In this document: positions 13,219 to 26,113 of the stretch, in pieces
How the letters are laid out: each line of letters starts with the position of its first letter
Position numbering within the stretch: the first letter of the stretch is position 1
Origin: Mesaphorura yosii
Lineage: Eukaryota > Arthropoda > Collembola > Poduromorpha > Tullbergiidae
DNA: 64,000 nucleotides
Reading direction: 5' to 3'
NCBI GenBank assembly: GCA_009869945.1
Contig: WIXG01000006.1
Coordinates: 582,383 to 646,382 of the forward strand
Translations under genes and position numbers: made by a program
The notes under the pieces: generated by a model
What the model was told of the DNA's origin: nothing
What the model saw: the letters and a program-made list of their open reading frames with translations, nothing else
The model's database searches: none

Positions 13219-16200
13219 CACACGCAGGCACGCACGCACCCTCGTCAACACGCAAAGGGATAACCTGAATTAGCGAATTAGCAACTCTGTGCGAAGGGTC
13301 ACAATTTGTCAACTTTTCTTGAGATAATCACAGAACGTGAAAAATGAAGAGGCATCACACACCGGGCCGATTATGTTCGAATCAGTCATGCAAGAGCACG
13401 AGTCTAGCGTGTTCACGGCGTCAGCGTCTGAGCCGTGAGCGACTTTCGTTTTGAGGGATGAAGTTTTCTGAGTTCCGGCACGGAACACCACACACGGTTG
13501 ACTGTTGCCTGACCTCTTCCCGCTTCCTGTATGGGGTACTTTCTCCTGCTGTCGTGAACGATGTTGTCTGTGCCAAACCAAGCCGCGATGTGATTCTGGT
13601 GATTCGAGTCTCACTTTCTGTTCAGACGCTCGCTCTGGCTTGGCTTTCATTTTGGCTGAACCTCTTCATTGGAATTCTGTCTCACCCGCTCTGTCTGTGA
13701 ATGCCGCGCCACGCTCTGCCTATAGTTTCATATAGTATATTTGTGTGTACGGGTTTGCAATATGCGCTGTCCCTACACTACACTTGCGTTCTTCGTTATT
13801 AACTTTCCATCTTCGCTTTGCTTATGTTGTTGCAAGCAAAGCATCTGAGGTGGGTCAACCTCGCCAGTTCTTTCCCATGACATTGCTGAAATTGCACATA
13901 CACGCATTAAACTGCGTACTTCGCTTATTAATCTCCGTAATCCAGTTAATTGTACACATTAACTGGCAGAAGAAACGCTTTGACGTGAGATTCTTCTGTT
14001 TATAGCCGGTTTCTGGCATTCGGGCTTAAGATTTGGCGTTCTGGCTTGGCGTCAGGCGACCCATCAGCTGTCAAGAAGAGTTGCACAGATGTCGGAAACA
14101 TGGAAGTATTGCCAGGAATGACTTAATCAGCTTTCCTGTTAAAAGTTAAATATATGGCTGCTTTCCTTTGTGTTTATTCCGCTTTGTTCTCATTTTTGTG
14201 TGGACTCAGCAAAAAGCTTAACTTAACTGCAGCTGCGGGTGGAAAGGAAAAAGACTGCTCGAGAGCCTGCTGCTGGAGAGGCACCGCTAAAAGCAATGAT
14301 CCAATATAACGAGTGCAATTTATACAACAACAAATTCTGGCTTGTTCAATGGCACACGGCCAGAATCAATGCTTATAAAAACTTACTCATTTGTCTATTG
14401 CATTTTTCGTTGTGCTAGTACTCGCTCATATTTCGGATTTCGTTTCAAGAGCGTACGCGCTGGTTTATGGACCAGCTTTATCATCTCGTGTTTTGACCAA
14501 CCGAAGTAAAACTGGTTGCGTGGTTCAAATGTCGGAACCGAAGAACTGGACGCAAGTTATGCAGAACGGCCACGCTTAAGGATAACGGAATTATAATCTT
14601 ATGCGCTTCCCCTGGCGCATATTCCAGAAAGGCTACAAGAATGGGCAAATTACTTAAATTGAGTAGCCCATAATATGAAGATCATCATTTTGTAGAAGCC
14701 AAGATTTTTAATACCACAGCCTTGATTGCGACTGTAAATGAAGCAATTGCCTTCACTCGCGAGGTGAGATTGTATGGCAATGTAGCATTCATTTAATCTT
14801 GTGAGAGTGTAGAAACAGAACGAGAATAAGCTAAGAGTCGGTCAGGCCAGTCTAAAGTAATTAAACATGAGTGCAAGTTGGTTGAATAAAGCGGATCAAT
14901 TGAGCTTTCACTCTCGCATACACACTTGGAAGTGATTAAGTCGCATGTACTTTCACTTATTGTAAATTAATTACATTTTGTCTTGCTTTCAGATTCAGCT
15001 CTTCTGATCTTACGTGCTTTTCATCAAAAGTCTAATTCCATATCCATATTGAGAACTATTCAAGCTGGAGACATGAGTGCATTTAAGCTCCAAATCTTAT
15101 TACGCTCCTCATTCGTTTCCTGATGGAAATACGAGCGATGCAATGACTTGTCATATTCGTACGCATTCAGTCAAAAGTGAAAATCGCATGAGTGTACATT
15201 ACATCAGGCTGGCAAAGCACAGCTTGTGCACAAGACACACACTTCAAATTAATATCATCTTTGGGTAATTTTCTGGAATATTAAATTTCAGAGAAGGAGA
15301 GGCAAGAAAAGTTGAAATTGGTTTTCCAGAGACGGGATTCATCAGCAGCAGCGGACTCGGGTTTGCTTCCTCTGACTTAATGACGTTTGTGGAATATGCA
15401 TAGAGTTGGATGGGGTTTGATGGTAATGATGATGAGTTGAGGTATTCCGAATTACGGGGCTTAGAAAAATGTGTGATGCGGATTAAGTTCAAATGCCGTC
15501 TTAATGTGAGCCTATTAGGCCCAATCTGCCTAGGTCTGACTACCAGAGTCAACAAACAATGCCTGGCAACTGGGAATCATTCATTGTCACTTGCGGCGTG
15601 AATGATGGGAGAAATTCGCCAAGTCTTTGAACTCGATTTGTGACCTCGCAATGTTGATTGTGCGAGAAAAGTAGGGCGGCAATTGAACCGGCATTCCTGC
15701 ACGAATTTCATCTTTCGTCATAATATTGCCGTCGTTGTTGTCCACGGGCCAGCAGTAGTCTGGCTCTTCACGTAAGCTATTCTGGCTAGGTCCAGGAGCG
15801 TGGCACAATGAAATGCAGTGCGTATTAAATGGGTTGAATGAAGTCGTTCGATGCAAGATGGCATTCCTTCTTCACATTTTTGTTTGTCAATGCCTTCTGA
15901 GGTTGTGATGTATGGAATCTTGGTTGGATGCCATGCGAGACGATGGATGGGGCAACTGAACATGATATGTGCACTGACGTTAAATTTTTTCGTTTTAAAC
16001 GGAGGAGAAACTTGAAAGCTGTCCCGTGCCCCGTGCCATTAAGGAGATGAACTTTCTCCATTGATTTTCCATCTCGCAAAGATCAAAATAACTTTGTCAA
16101 TAATGTTCAGATGAAAATAAAAACCGGGAAAGAATTTCGTCAGTCTGCTATTTGAATACCAAGTCCAGGCCGACTTCAGTTCTGGATTCGACCTCGAGTC

Positions 16201-19200
16201 GTGCCGCGAGTTCACTCGGCCGTCATGAATGCGATTCGTTGCTCCGAAGCATGTTTTACTGCAGTCGTGGTGCTTGGTGTTCGCTTTCTCCCTGGCGCCT
16301 ATAATAGCCGCGATTTTGAACCGCTTATTTGTTGAGGGAAGTCAAGAAGTTGAGACAGAATCAACAAGAAAGTAAATAATGTCGTAGTAATAGGAGGTAC
16401 GGGAGAAGAACGGGAACAAGAACATGATCTTTTGACACGTCATCAAATCCCTCGAGCTTTACTTTGTGCTTTACACCGAAGACGGCGACGAGACGAGGCG
16501 AAGCAACTGCATGCCCGCAAGAGCCAGTCACTTTCTTGTCATAAGAAGCAGCAAACTTTAATCCTCATAATGTGAACTTGAAAGATCCCTGCATCGTTTC
16601 CATTATGCCCGTCTCATGTTTTTTCAATTCACTTTCTCTCGAGTGAACCACACCGCTTTCTTTCACGACGCTCGTTCGCATACTTGAATAATATTAAAAG
16701 ATTTAATAATCCGTTCTACTTGTTTCTCAAATCCGTGCGCGAGCCATTACACCAAAGCACTGCCATGAGCAAGATCATAAAAATAAGGTAGTCGACCTCA
16801 TCCAACACGAATGGATCTCTTTCTGATGCTCCACATTGCCCTTTAATCTGCAGGTTGCGATTGAACTGACGGCAGCTCACTGACTTTCGCAAATGTGGAA
16901 GACGAGAGCTGGGACGTTGCTCAAATTGCGGGGCAAAGGAGAAAGAATTATCTCTTTGCCATCTTTACATCATACCTTGTAAAATTATACATTAAGTACT
17001 TGCTGAGAACAGCGAAAACTACCGTGCCTTAGAATGAGATGGCAATCACCGCACCGCACAGCATACAGCCAAAGCGGAAGAGCAGGTCCTCGCTCCACAT
17101 TCGGCATCCCATTACACTCTGAATTGTCTGCGACAGATTTTTATCTTTAGCTAGCAGAGAGCAACTTTGTGTTCTAAAATTGCCAATTGTGAATGTGACA
17201 TGTCATCGTCTCTTCCTCAACGGCAGCAATAAGCGCATTACACAAACAGATGAACAAGCGAAAGGAGCACGGCACCGACACACTGTCAACAAGAGAAAGT
17301 TTTGCTCTACTCCATTTTTCGCTTGCAAGCAAGCCGATCGAGTCGTTTCACTGTACCTGGCACTCTGATACTGATGCTGATGCAGTTTGGAGGGAATGAG
17401 TGCGACTGACACTGCGTTCCTTCTTGCCTAATTTATTTATGTATGTCAGCACTCGACGCTAATTTTCGAGATTGCTGCTAAACTCAATTCCTGAAAGTGA
17501 AGCCAAGTGCAGATTGTCTTCACTGGAAGACGGCACAACTCATCTTCTGATGGCAATCCACAATTTCAAGACGGGTATGAAAATGCTTCTTGACAATTTC
17601 AAGTGCGGCTTACTTTGTCAAGCCCAGGCGTCTCAAATTTTCTTCGTTGATAGTACAAGAAAAGCTTGCAATAGTAGAGATAGCACTGGCGGAGTTTAGA
17701 CGAGACGGTGGCCAAATCTCAAAATGTGAGCGGAGAAAGCAATAGCTCATTTAAACACGCCTGCCTGGTTGTTGTTGTCTTTTGAGAGCGCGCCGTCTTC
17801 AGCCTAAAGAAAACGAAGAACTCGAGCCGTAATGAAATTTTCTACTCGGCTTTGATATTTAAATTGCAGGCAGCCAACTTTTTTTTCCATTTCTTACACT
17901 CACAGTCCTCCATTCATGGACTGATTTGCACCGGTATGAATATTCCAGACAGCGCAGTGGGGCATTGACTTATTCAACGAGAGTTGGACAAGATTTTCTA
18001 CGTACACTAAGAGCGCATTCAGCTTGTGTCGTGTCGTGGAGCACGAATTCTCAAAGGCCTATTTCCAAAATATTTCACAGCGTGTCATGTCTCAATTTGT
18101 CTTGTGATGTAACGTGTAAGACGAATGTGCTGTGCACAATTTGGATGGACAAAAGCAGAACACGACTTGGATAAGTTGACTTTCACCGGGCAAGTGGTCT
18201 CTCGCGAAGCTTTCCGACCTCGCAGACACTTCAGTGGCCTCCCCCGGGATTTGTGCAAAATTCTTATATGCACTTCATGTCCATCTCAATCAGCAAATAA
18301 AAGAGGAATGCACGGGCGAGTAAGTTTTACAATTCAGTTTAGAGATAAGACGTGCACTCACGACTTCCGTTTGACAATTCGGAACATTGTATCATATCAT
18401 GTATTCCGAGTACGCTACTTCATGGAATTTATGTGCATGAACTCGGTACGAGTGACCGACTAAATCATATTACATGGGAAGTGTCGCAATAAAACTAAAT
18501 ACCCGTCTTTTATTTTTATTTCCTAGTATTATGCCGGGCCTGCACTTTGCGGCAGCCGATCCGGTAAATTGCTTCTTGCTCCCTGACGCTGCAACGCTTC
18601 GGAAGTGCTTTTAAGAGTGAAGGCTGATTACTAATTGAAAAATGCACTAAAGCGCACTCCGCTCAGGCCAGAAATCGAATTAACTCCATTTTGCATGCTG
18701 TGACTGTTTTCGTAGTTAAAAAGGAAAGCGAGTTGGTAGTGAAGTGACAGCGTTGCATGAAGTTAATAAAAAATTTCTCCCAATAAAACTGTGCTCTACT
18801 TTGTCTAGCATAAAAATATTATGTTCTATGAACCAAATCATTGCACATTGAGCTATGGCGACACTCGAACCGAGAAACCTTGGGCTTGGGCGCAGGTTGA
18901 CGGATCTCGGTCAGATAAAAGAGGCTTAAATTCGGCATATGAAAAATAGATGGGAAAAGTGTTCACGGCAACGAGTTCGTGAACGGAATTACAGAGTTCG
19001 TTTCCATCGTGCGCTGTAAGTAAGGAGAATTCTGACTTGTAGTTGGCGCTGCGTCCCCTCCAACTAAAAGTCCTTCAGGGAAATAAGTCGACTCTTTCAT
19101 TTTTCAGTTCCAGTCACGCTTTGCAAGGTCATTATGCCTCATTGTTGTTTCAATCTTATTTCGGTGGACATTCTCTGTTCGCAATCAGTGTCTGTGCCTC

Positions 19201-20792
19201 TCGTGTACTCAGCGATCATTTGGAATTGGCTCGCAAATTCACACCCGAGTTGGAAACAAGCTCGTACTGCTATGTTGCAGGCGAGTGATGAATACGCCTG
19301 TCAAATTCAATGTTTCTCGCCACCTGAGTAAGGAGCACACGATAATTATGTGTTTGTGTCACAGCAGCGTGGGAATAAAAATAAATTATTTTGATGAAAC
19401 CTTGAATTCTGCCCTGTTTTGAGGAAAAGCAATAAATAACCCCCGGCCAGAGCCATGTCTCCGGGCTGCTTGTGTTTGTCACTGCCAACTGCCAGCACGG
19501 CGCGTGTGCTGTGTAATGACACGGTTCCTATGATATACAGCCTTTGCGTGTGAACTGGGCAAATTGATTGATCAATGAATGTCTTAACGGCAACGGTCTC
19601 GTTTGATCGTTTGCAGGAAACAATACTTGTTGGCTTCTGTTGTTGCTGGTGTGCGTCTTTTATCGGAGACGCACCGTCGCTACAAGTCATTACTCGGCCC
19701 AGAGATTCACTTACTTCCATAATTCTCATCATCGTAACCTCATTCGCGACTTAGTTGACTTTTGGTTGTGGCCCAAAGTGAGTTTAGCAGGCTATTCTAG
19801 CATGGTAGGTCCACAAGAGAAAACGAACAACATTCTCGCCAGCCTTCCAAACTCGATCCGATCACCGTCCGTGTACTTTACATACTCAAGTCCGCCGAAA
19901 CCCATTCATTATGTTGGCCTAGAAAGACAACAAAGAAAAGTTTATCGTAATAACATCAGCAGGTAAGCCACATTCCCGTCTTCATTACTTTATTAATTGC
20001 GTTTGTGTTCTCTCCTCCTCGACATTGTGTCCTCTGACTGCGATTCGCAATTTTACTTTTCGCGAGTGCCGAAAATGCGTATCTCGATTTGGTGTGTAAA
20101 TAAATGGAAAAATGACAACGACGGTTCTCATTCATTGCCCGTCCTTCATTCACATATGTCATTAGCGCGCTGCTCGCATTTGCGGAAGAGAGTACGAATT
20201 ACGGGTGCGATGAATGAATTCAGAGAACAATTGATGGAGGAAGTCAACCACTATTTCTATTGTGCAGACTAGAATTAAGGTTAATCGTTATGTGTGCAGA
20301 CTGGCATATTTATGCCCGCACTGTTAGGAATTAGAGTTGTTTTGCGGATTCCTCTGGATTATTAAGTAGGAGGACTGACTCACGTAACTGCGATCGTGCA
20401 AGGCAAAGAACAAAAGACATCGAGTCACAGTTGTATAACTTTGAAATCAATAAGGAGACGTCAGACACGGGCATGGAAAGACTGGAAAAAAACTCGGAGC
20501 GTATTTCATGCATACAAAATGCGAAATTGAGATAGGAAGAAAGCGATGCCTGGGAAGGAATTTCTGACTCGCAATATCGCACACGCTCGGCTCTCAAGTT
20601 GGTGCGTTTTGCATCAGGAAAGTGCAGACTGGAAGTCAATTCCGTGGTTTTAGCGTGTGTCATGTCGGTACGAATTAAATTGATCGATGGCCCATACATA
20701 ATAATATAATATGCAGTTTCGGAAAGAAATCAGTCTCAGAATGTTGCTGAAACGAGATAATTTACCGTCCCTGTGCTAGTCGTGGCCGAGCC
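13219..20792. other. Gap with no supportable gene between the glutamate receptor and RSPH3
   Basis: The two neighbours are transcribed away from each other, so this 7.6-kb stretch should hold both promoters and their upstream DNA. Many short ORFs occur on both strands (for example minus-strand 15587-15856 and 13309-13650), but none shows a domain, a start context and splice sites together. A short CACGCACGCACG-like alternating tract lies at about 13222-13240, in the receptor's likely 5' untranslated region. I saw no convincing TATA box, tRNA or repeat. Confidence 0.5.
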
Positions 20793-23186
20793 ATGCTTGG
20801 TGCAGAATCTCAATTTAACAACAGTAATCATGTTCGTAGTCATAATGTTTCGGGCAATGTTACTGCTCAACTCTCGTGTACAACGACCACTTTGATCAAA
20901 TACAGAGTCAAGAACTTAGACAGTGTCAACAACATAGCAAATTTCGAGGGCGGCCAAGACGCGGAAGCGAAAACAGGACAGCAGCAGCCGCCGCCGCCGC
21001 CAAGAGACGGAAGCGGCGTGCTTCAGAATGGACTGGGTTCGTGCACGACGTCGTTGTGCGACTGCACCACCGCGAAGACCACGACCACGACTACATTCAA
21101 CCTCAACAGCAACAACCCGCCTTCAGAGACGCCACAACATCGAAATATGCAGCAATCTACTGAGGGAGAGAAAATAACGCGACCGCCCTTCATTACGACG
21201 GTCACTCGCGGAAAGTTTTTGCCGTCAAAATTTGACTTGCTAGTCGAGAAAAGTCTCTTCACCTTCGCCAGTCGTCCGCGACCTGTGAACTTGATCAAGA
21301 AGCACTGCTGCTCGTCGACCCCGTCTCCAGCGCCAACTTCGACGACTCCGTTCAGCAAAACCAGCCGATACTCTACACTGGGTCCTGCAAGCAGGAATGA
21401 ATCCTCGATTCCTTCGCGAACTTCAACGATAACGCCGTAAATTGCATAATACATGTTGTCTAACTTTGAATTGGCGCTCATGAAATTGCGAACGCACAAA
21501 CAGAAATGTTCACTCATTTCCGATTAATCATTCTTGGCCCTAAATTTATATTGTTCTACAAGAACGATTCGAGTTCCGCAAATTTTGAACCGAGGAGCTA
21601 GAATTATAGGTTTAGGCTTCTGGAAGGACAAAATTTGAACTAATCCCGTTTTCATTATTAGACCACGGGGCGCACACGATTACTACAATGTTATGTGGGA
21701 TCCTCACGTCGTCAGAGGCACCACGGCAGCAACGACCAGAGTCAGCGAACAGACTGTAAGAAGATCGAGGATTGGTCTTTCTGCTTCAGGTTTACTTTTT
21801 TCTAATTGCTCTGAATTTCAGAAGGAAGTGAAGCCCACTGCGAATGAGACACAGTCACAGAACGATTCCAAGCTGCCGAAAGTTAAACGGTCAACCACAA
21901 CACAGAAACCTGGCACGAGGTTCAGGTACAAACCGTTCTTAAACTCTCTGTCGCCACCATTCCCGCCGACTCCAGGGCGGCTCAGCACCATGATGCAGAC
22001 GGAAAGATTTCTGGAGGAACTTCCTACTGACGACAGAGTGCAAATTCACCAAGCAATACAGACTGAGCCAATTTACGCGAGCGCGACGGCAGGCAGCCAG
22101 GCCGAAGCACAAGTCCAAGTCAAGTACGGAGTTGACAACTCGACTCAGATTCTTCCCGGTGAATTGTTCAACTTTGACGATGAAGTGCAGCCGGTTTTGG
22201 AGTCATTGATCGGGAAAATATTGGAGCAGGCAATGTTTGAGACCGTCGAGGAGGAAGAAATTGCTGCACTCCGCGAAGAGAAGAACCGATTTCAGCAGCA
22301 AAGGTGGCGAGAGGAGAAGGAGCTGCTCGAGCTCCGGAAGGAGCATGAAAGAATTAGTGCAGAAAAGGTAAGGGATCTCAAAATTGGACCCTAGTGCCTT
22401 CAAGCTAAGTTTTTGGCGAATGACCTTCATTTAGGAGCAATTGCGACGACGGCTTGAGGATGAACGCAGCAACCAGAGCCGTGCATCCTCCAATATGAGC
22501 AGCGAGTTCTTTAAGCGAGAGTCGATGGACTCTCTGCAAAGAGTTACTGGTGGGACAACAGTCTATACGACTTCGTACTTGCTGGAACTTCTTCCGTCCG
22601 TTCTCAATTCACTGCGCCAGGAAGGCTTCCTCAGCGACACCATTGATGAAGGTGAATACGATGGCCTCATTAGCATGCGACATGGTTGATTGATCGGATA
22701 AGAATACTGACAAGATGCCTCTGTTAGACACATTTTCCAGAACCACTTCAGTCCAACGTGGAGATTCCTGTTCTCCGCCAATCAGTAAAGAGGACGATGG
22801 CCGGGTCGAAGAAGAGGAACGAATTCTTGATATTAATGCTACTAATGAGACTCAAGCAGAGATTAGTTACAAGGATGACGCGGAGGCAAGCCAGCCAGCG
22901 AATGACGTTCCTGATGAACGTGAGTTGCAACCAAGTGCAAAATCGTAGCATTTTGTGTACTTGTGGCCTTATTTCAGGGGACGGACAAAAGTGGCAGAGG
23001 TCGTGCGACAGCCAGTCGATGGAGAAGGAGCTGGAGGACTTGTCCGCGTCGTCGCCATTGTCCTGGAGTGTGGACTCGAGGACTCCACGCACGCAGGGGT
23101 CGGAGTTGTCCCGTGACACGTCAACGACCACGACAGTTACGATGATTATTAATCAGCGTTCTTCAACCCTTGACGAGGAGCAATGA
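20793..23186 (+). CDS. RSPH3: Radial spoke head protein 3 (RSPH3)
   Basis: Structural and scaffold protein of the radial spokes that link outer doublets to the central pair in motile cilia and sperm flagella. Exons 20793-21436, 21662-21755, 21822-22367, 22435-22651, 22728-22919 and 22978-23186 join in frame to 633 residues. Family marks in order: FTFASRPRPV near residue 150; NVMWDPHVVRG; MMQTERFLEEL and AIQTEPIY; then FNFDDEVQPVLESLIGKILEQ followed by an EEEE-rich helix; and SYLLELLPSVLNSLRQEGF. The last two match the helices that in RSP3 proteins bind dimerisation/docking partners (PKA-RII-like and Dpy-30-like). Exon 1 has a proline run and a threonine-rich low-complexity stretch. The C-terminal two exons are acidic, then serine-rich, and do not resemble the usual C-terminus. 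The fourth intron's acceptor (TTAG at 22727) was chosen for frame and composition; an alternative is described under findings. Confidence 0.85.
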
Positions 23187-23361
23187 AGCATGCGATGTGA
23201 ACGTGTGGTGTTTCTTGCCCGGAACCTGTGCAGGGGAATGTTCGTAAACGAATTGCGTGGATGAGGTAGAAAGTTACTTTGCGTGTGTACCCTAGAATAG
23301 TAATTTCCAATTGTGTTCCATTCATTATTTATTCAGCCACGTAATGCAATATATATAATTA

Positions 23362-23367
23362 AATAAA
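23362..23367 (+). terminator. Poly(A) signal of RSPH3
   Basis: AATAAA lies 176 nt after the RSPH3 stop codon, in an AT-rich stretch, and is the first good match after the stop. It is the likely cleavage/polyadenylation signal. Confidence 0.55.
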
Positions 23368-26113
23368 ATGAACGGGAAGCCATCAGACTTCCATCCTTGA
23401 ACGCTTATCAACGGCATGGTGCTTGGCCTCGATGTTTTCACGTAGCGAGGATCATGTTCACAGTCTGGAAATTGTCAATTATGCCATTTTTATTCTTAGA
23501 CTCTATTGGGATTTGTATCTAGTGAATCGTTTGACGAGTTCTTCTATTCACGTTCACGTTTATTTTCAAGGAGCTCTCAGAGCCGTTCGACACGACACGA
23601 CTAGTACGAGTTCAGATAATATTTATGGGATCGAAATTGAAAACGTAACATTGACATGATTTCTCACATCAAACCTGTCATGTCAAACCTGGACTGACAT
23701 TTGTTTTCGTCTTAAAGTTGATGTGCGTTTTTGGTACTTTTATCCTCCTAAATACTTACTCCGCTCGATTAATCCTCTCAACGTTGAACGTAGTCAAGTC
23801 AGAGACTCATATTTCAAATCGGTCATTTGCCTTAAACTTCGACGAACAAAGGGTCTTTATTTTTCTTCGCGTGAATACTCATTGCCAGTGCTGATGATAA
23901 TTTGGAAGTGTTTCATTTCACAGTGATAAAAATATATAAAATTTAGCCTTGAGATGCGAAATATTCAATTATCAGCCCGCATACATTCGCATGCTGGCCG
24001 TGTATTTACTCGAAGGCATCTTCCACGGTTGACTGCGAAAATAGAATGTGTGATTACGAGTCGAAATGAAACATGCCACTACTAATTTTATTGTTGTGAG
24101 TTCTTGGAGCCAAACAGAATTGATCGTAAACCACACAACGAGAGACAGATAACAGACGTCGACCTGGGAAAATTAATCTCATGTTCAAAAATAGGCTTTA
24201 TGGCTCACGAGAAGAATCATAAAATCTGAATCTGCTCATCTTCTTCACCTCCTTCTCAACTCGACTAAAAACTACCAACCGCATCATGCGAAAAATCACA
24301 GTTTAGCATTCTAAACATCCTTTTGGTATTCTCCATTGTTCGCAGAGCGGGTCAGCAGCCCTCAACAACGACACTACATACCGTAATTATAAGGCAGTTT
24401 ATTTTAATGATCTCACGAGATGAGATCATGGTTGCGCCGTAAAACTGTTCTTAATGCATTAATTTTGCTGAGTCAGTCAACTGCTGGTGCGAGTTTCGCA
24501 CAAGTAAAAGAGAAAAGCGATATAAGAGGCCTAAGCAATTTTTATCATTCAAAGTCGAAGCCAAGCCAAACCAGAGCAGAGTGTTCATGCAGAAAAGCTG
24601 AAACCGAGAAGCATTTCGTTGCACAGTATTTTTGCATGAGATCGTAATCGTACCTCATAAATTTGGTTCTTACCAACAAGTCACCTATTATTATTCACAG
24701 CAATTCTTTTGTGTTTCACGGATGGTTGACTTGAATTGAATCGTGTTCTTCTTGAAAGCCTACACGCAAAAATAGACAAGATTATAGTAACGCACAATAA
24801 CATTAGCATGCGAGTTGCAATGTAGAGTTGCAAGGCACGCCAGCGTATGACTGCGTAAACGCATTGCAAACACGCTGTCGAGTTTCATTTTGCAATGGGA
24901 AGATGAAACACGGTGGAGAGTTTCTGTGCTCTACAATGAGAATTCTTGGTCAGGGTTTTCCAATTTCATGACTTTCTTGAACTCGACATAAACTTGCTGC
25001 TGTCGACGGTAGAGAATCAACAGGACGCCTCTCACCAAACGAGAACATGCAATTAAAGCTTCGAACAACAAATTGCTGCAAAATGAATTGGGTACAAAAA
25101 CTGGCATTTAATTGGTGTGCTTTTGTTTTACAATTCATTGTGCTGATGATTGCCTGGTCAGTCTGGTGATGAAGTACGAGTTATCGGACCAGAGGCTCAG
25201 CATTCAGTCTCAAGGAAAGTGCATGCCTTCAGAAGAGCATATAATTTACTCGGGCAAGCACCGAGCAATGCGGCAAAGAGGGGTTGTTTTTACAGGCAAT
25301 GCTGCCGCTCGTAAAATGGTCTTTTAAAAGTGAGGAACGAGAACCCAAACATTTTCCGACTCGGTTCAGTCTTTGTTGTTGAGGGACGACTCGACCCGGC
25401 ACCGCATCGTTGCCATTGCAATAATGAAACGAACCCAGGCAGACAACGTAAACTGTACACAGCTTTGTAGGGTAGCAGCTCACCACTACATTGTTGTGAA
25501 ATAGGACTCCTCTGTTTGTGTATTCTCAGCCATGCATGAGCCGAGAGAATCGTTGGATGGAGGCATCAAATACGCCACGAGAGAGGGTAGTAAAATTCGA
25601 GCCCCAAAATAAAATACACAATAAACAACTACACTTAGCATAAGTACAACTTGTACTCTCAATTCATCTATTCGAAAGCTCCCATCTTTCGCACTGCAGC
25701 GAACTCAATACCAAGTGATCATACCCCGTCTTGCGCTGCGTTGATTCTCACCCCGCCTGCTGCAGCCCTGGCTGATCGGCCAGGTTTTCACTTTATCCCT
25801 CGCTTGTTTAGTGTTTGTTGACATCAGAACGAGACAACACGTCAACTGCCAACTTGCAATTCTGTCTGTAATCGAGCACAATTAAATTAGTCCCTGATTT
25901 AGTCTTGCTTCTGTACCAAGAGAGACAGACGCGCGTTTTTATTACTACCACTACGCACTAAATCAATAAAGTCACACATTCTCTGCTTATCGAGCAATAA
26001 ATCGTTCCATGTCAAAGTTTATCAAATGAGCCCACTTTGATCGGCCGTTTTGTGGCTTGTGTTTGGACAGCCAATTTGAATTAACTGAAATGTGACCAAG
26101 CCAATCGAGCAGC
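23368..26113. other. Gap between RSPH3 and NHS
   Basis: No gene is supported in these 2.7 kb. It should contain the NHS promoter and 5' untranslated sequence, including any untranslated first exon. Only short ORFs without recognisable content occur. Confidence 0.5.

Noticed and set aside
13309-13650. 113-codon minus-strand ORF upstream of the receptor start
   Set aside because: It ends before the signal-peptide exon and is not in phase with it. It could lie in the promoter or 5' untranslated region but has no coding features.
15587-15856. Minus-strand ORF with an EEPDYCWPVDNNDG stretch
   Set aside because: The segment looks somewhat protein-like, but no adjacent exon, partner or family could be found.
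18850-18940. Possible tRNA-like stretch around ACTCGAACCGAG
   Set aside because: It resembles part of a T-arm, but no acceptor stem, D-arm or anticodon arm could be folded around it.
21023-21517. 164-codon minus-strand ORF over RSPH3 exon 1
   Set aside because: It is a shadow of the threonine- and proline-rich plus-strand exon (ACC/CCG runs read as valine/glycine) and has no domain. The plus-strand frame continues in phase into recognisable RSPH3 exons.
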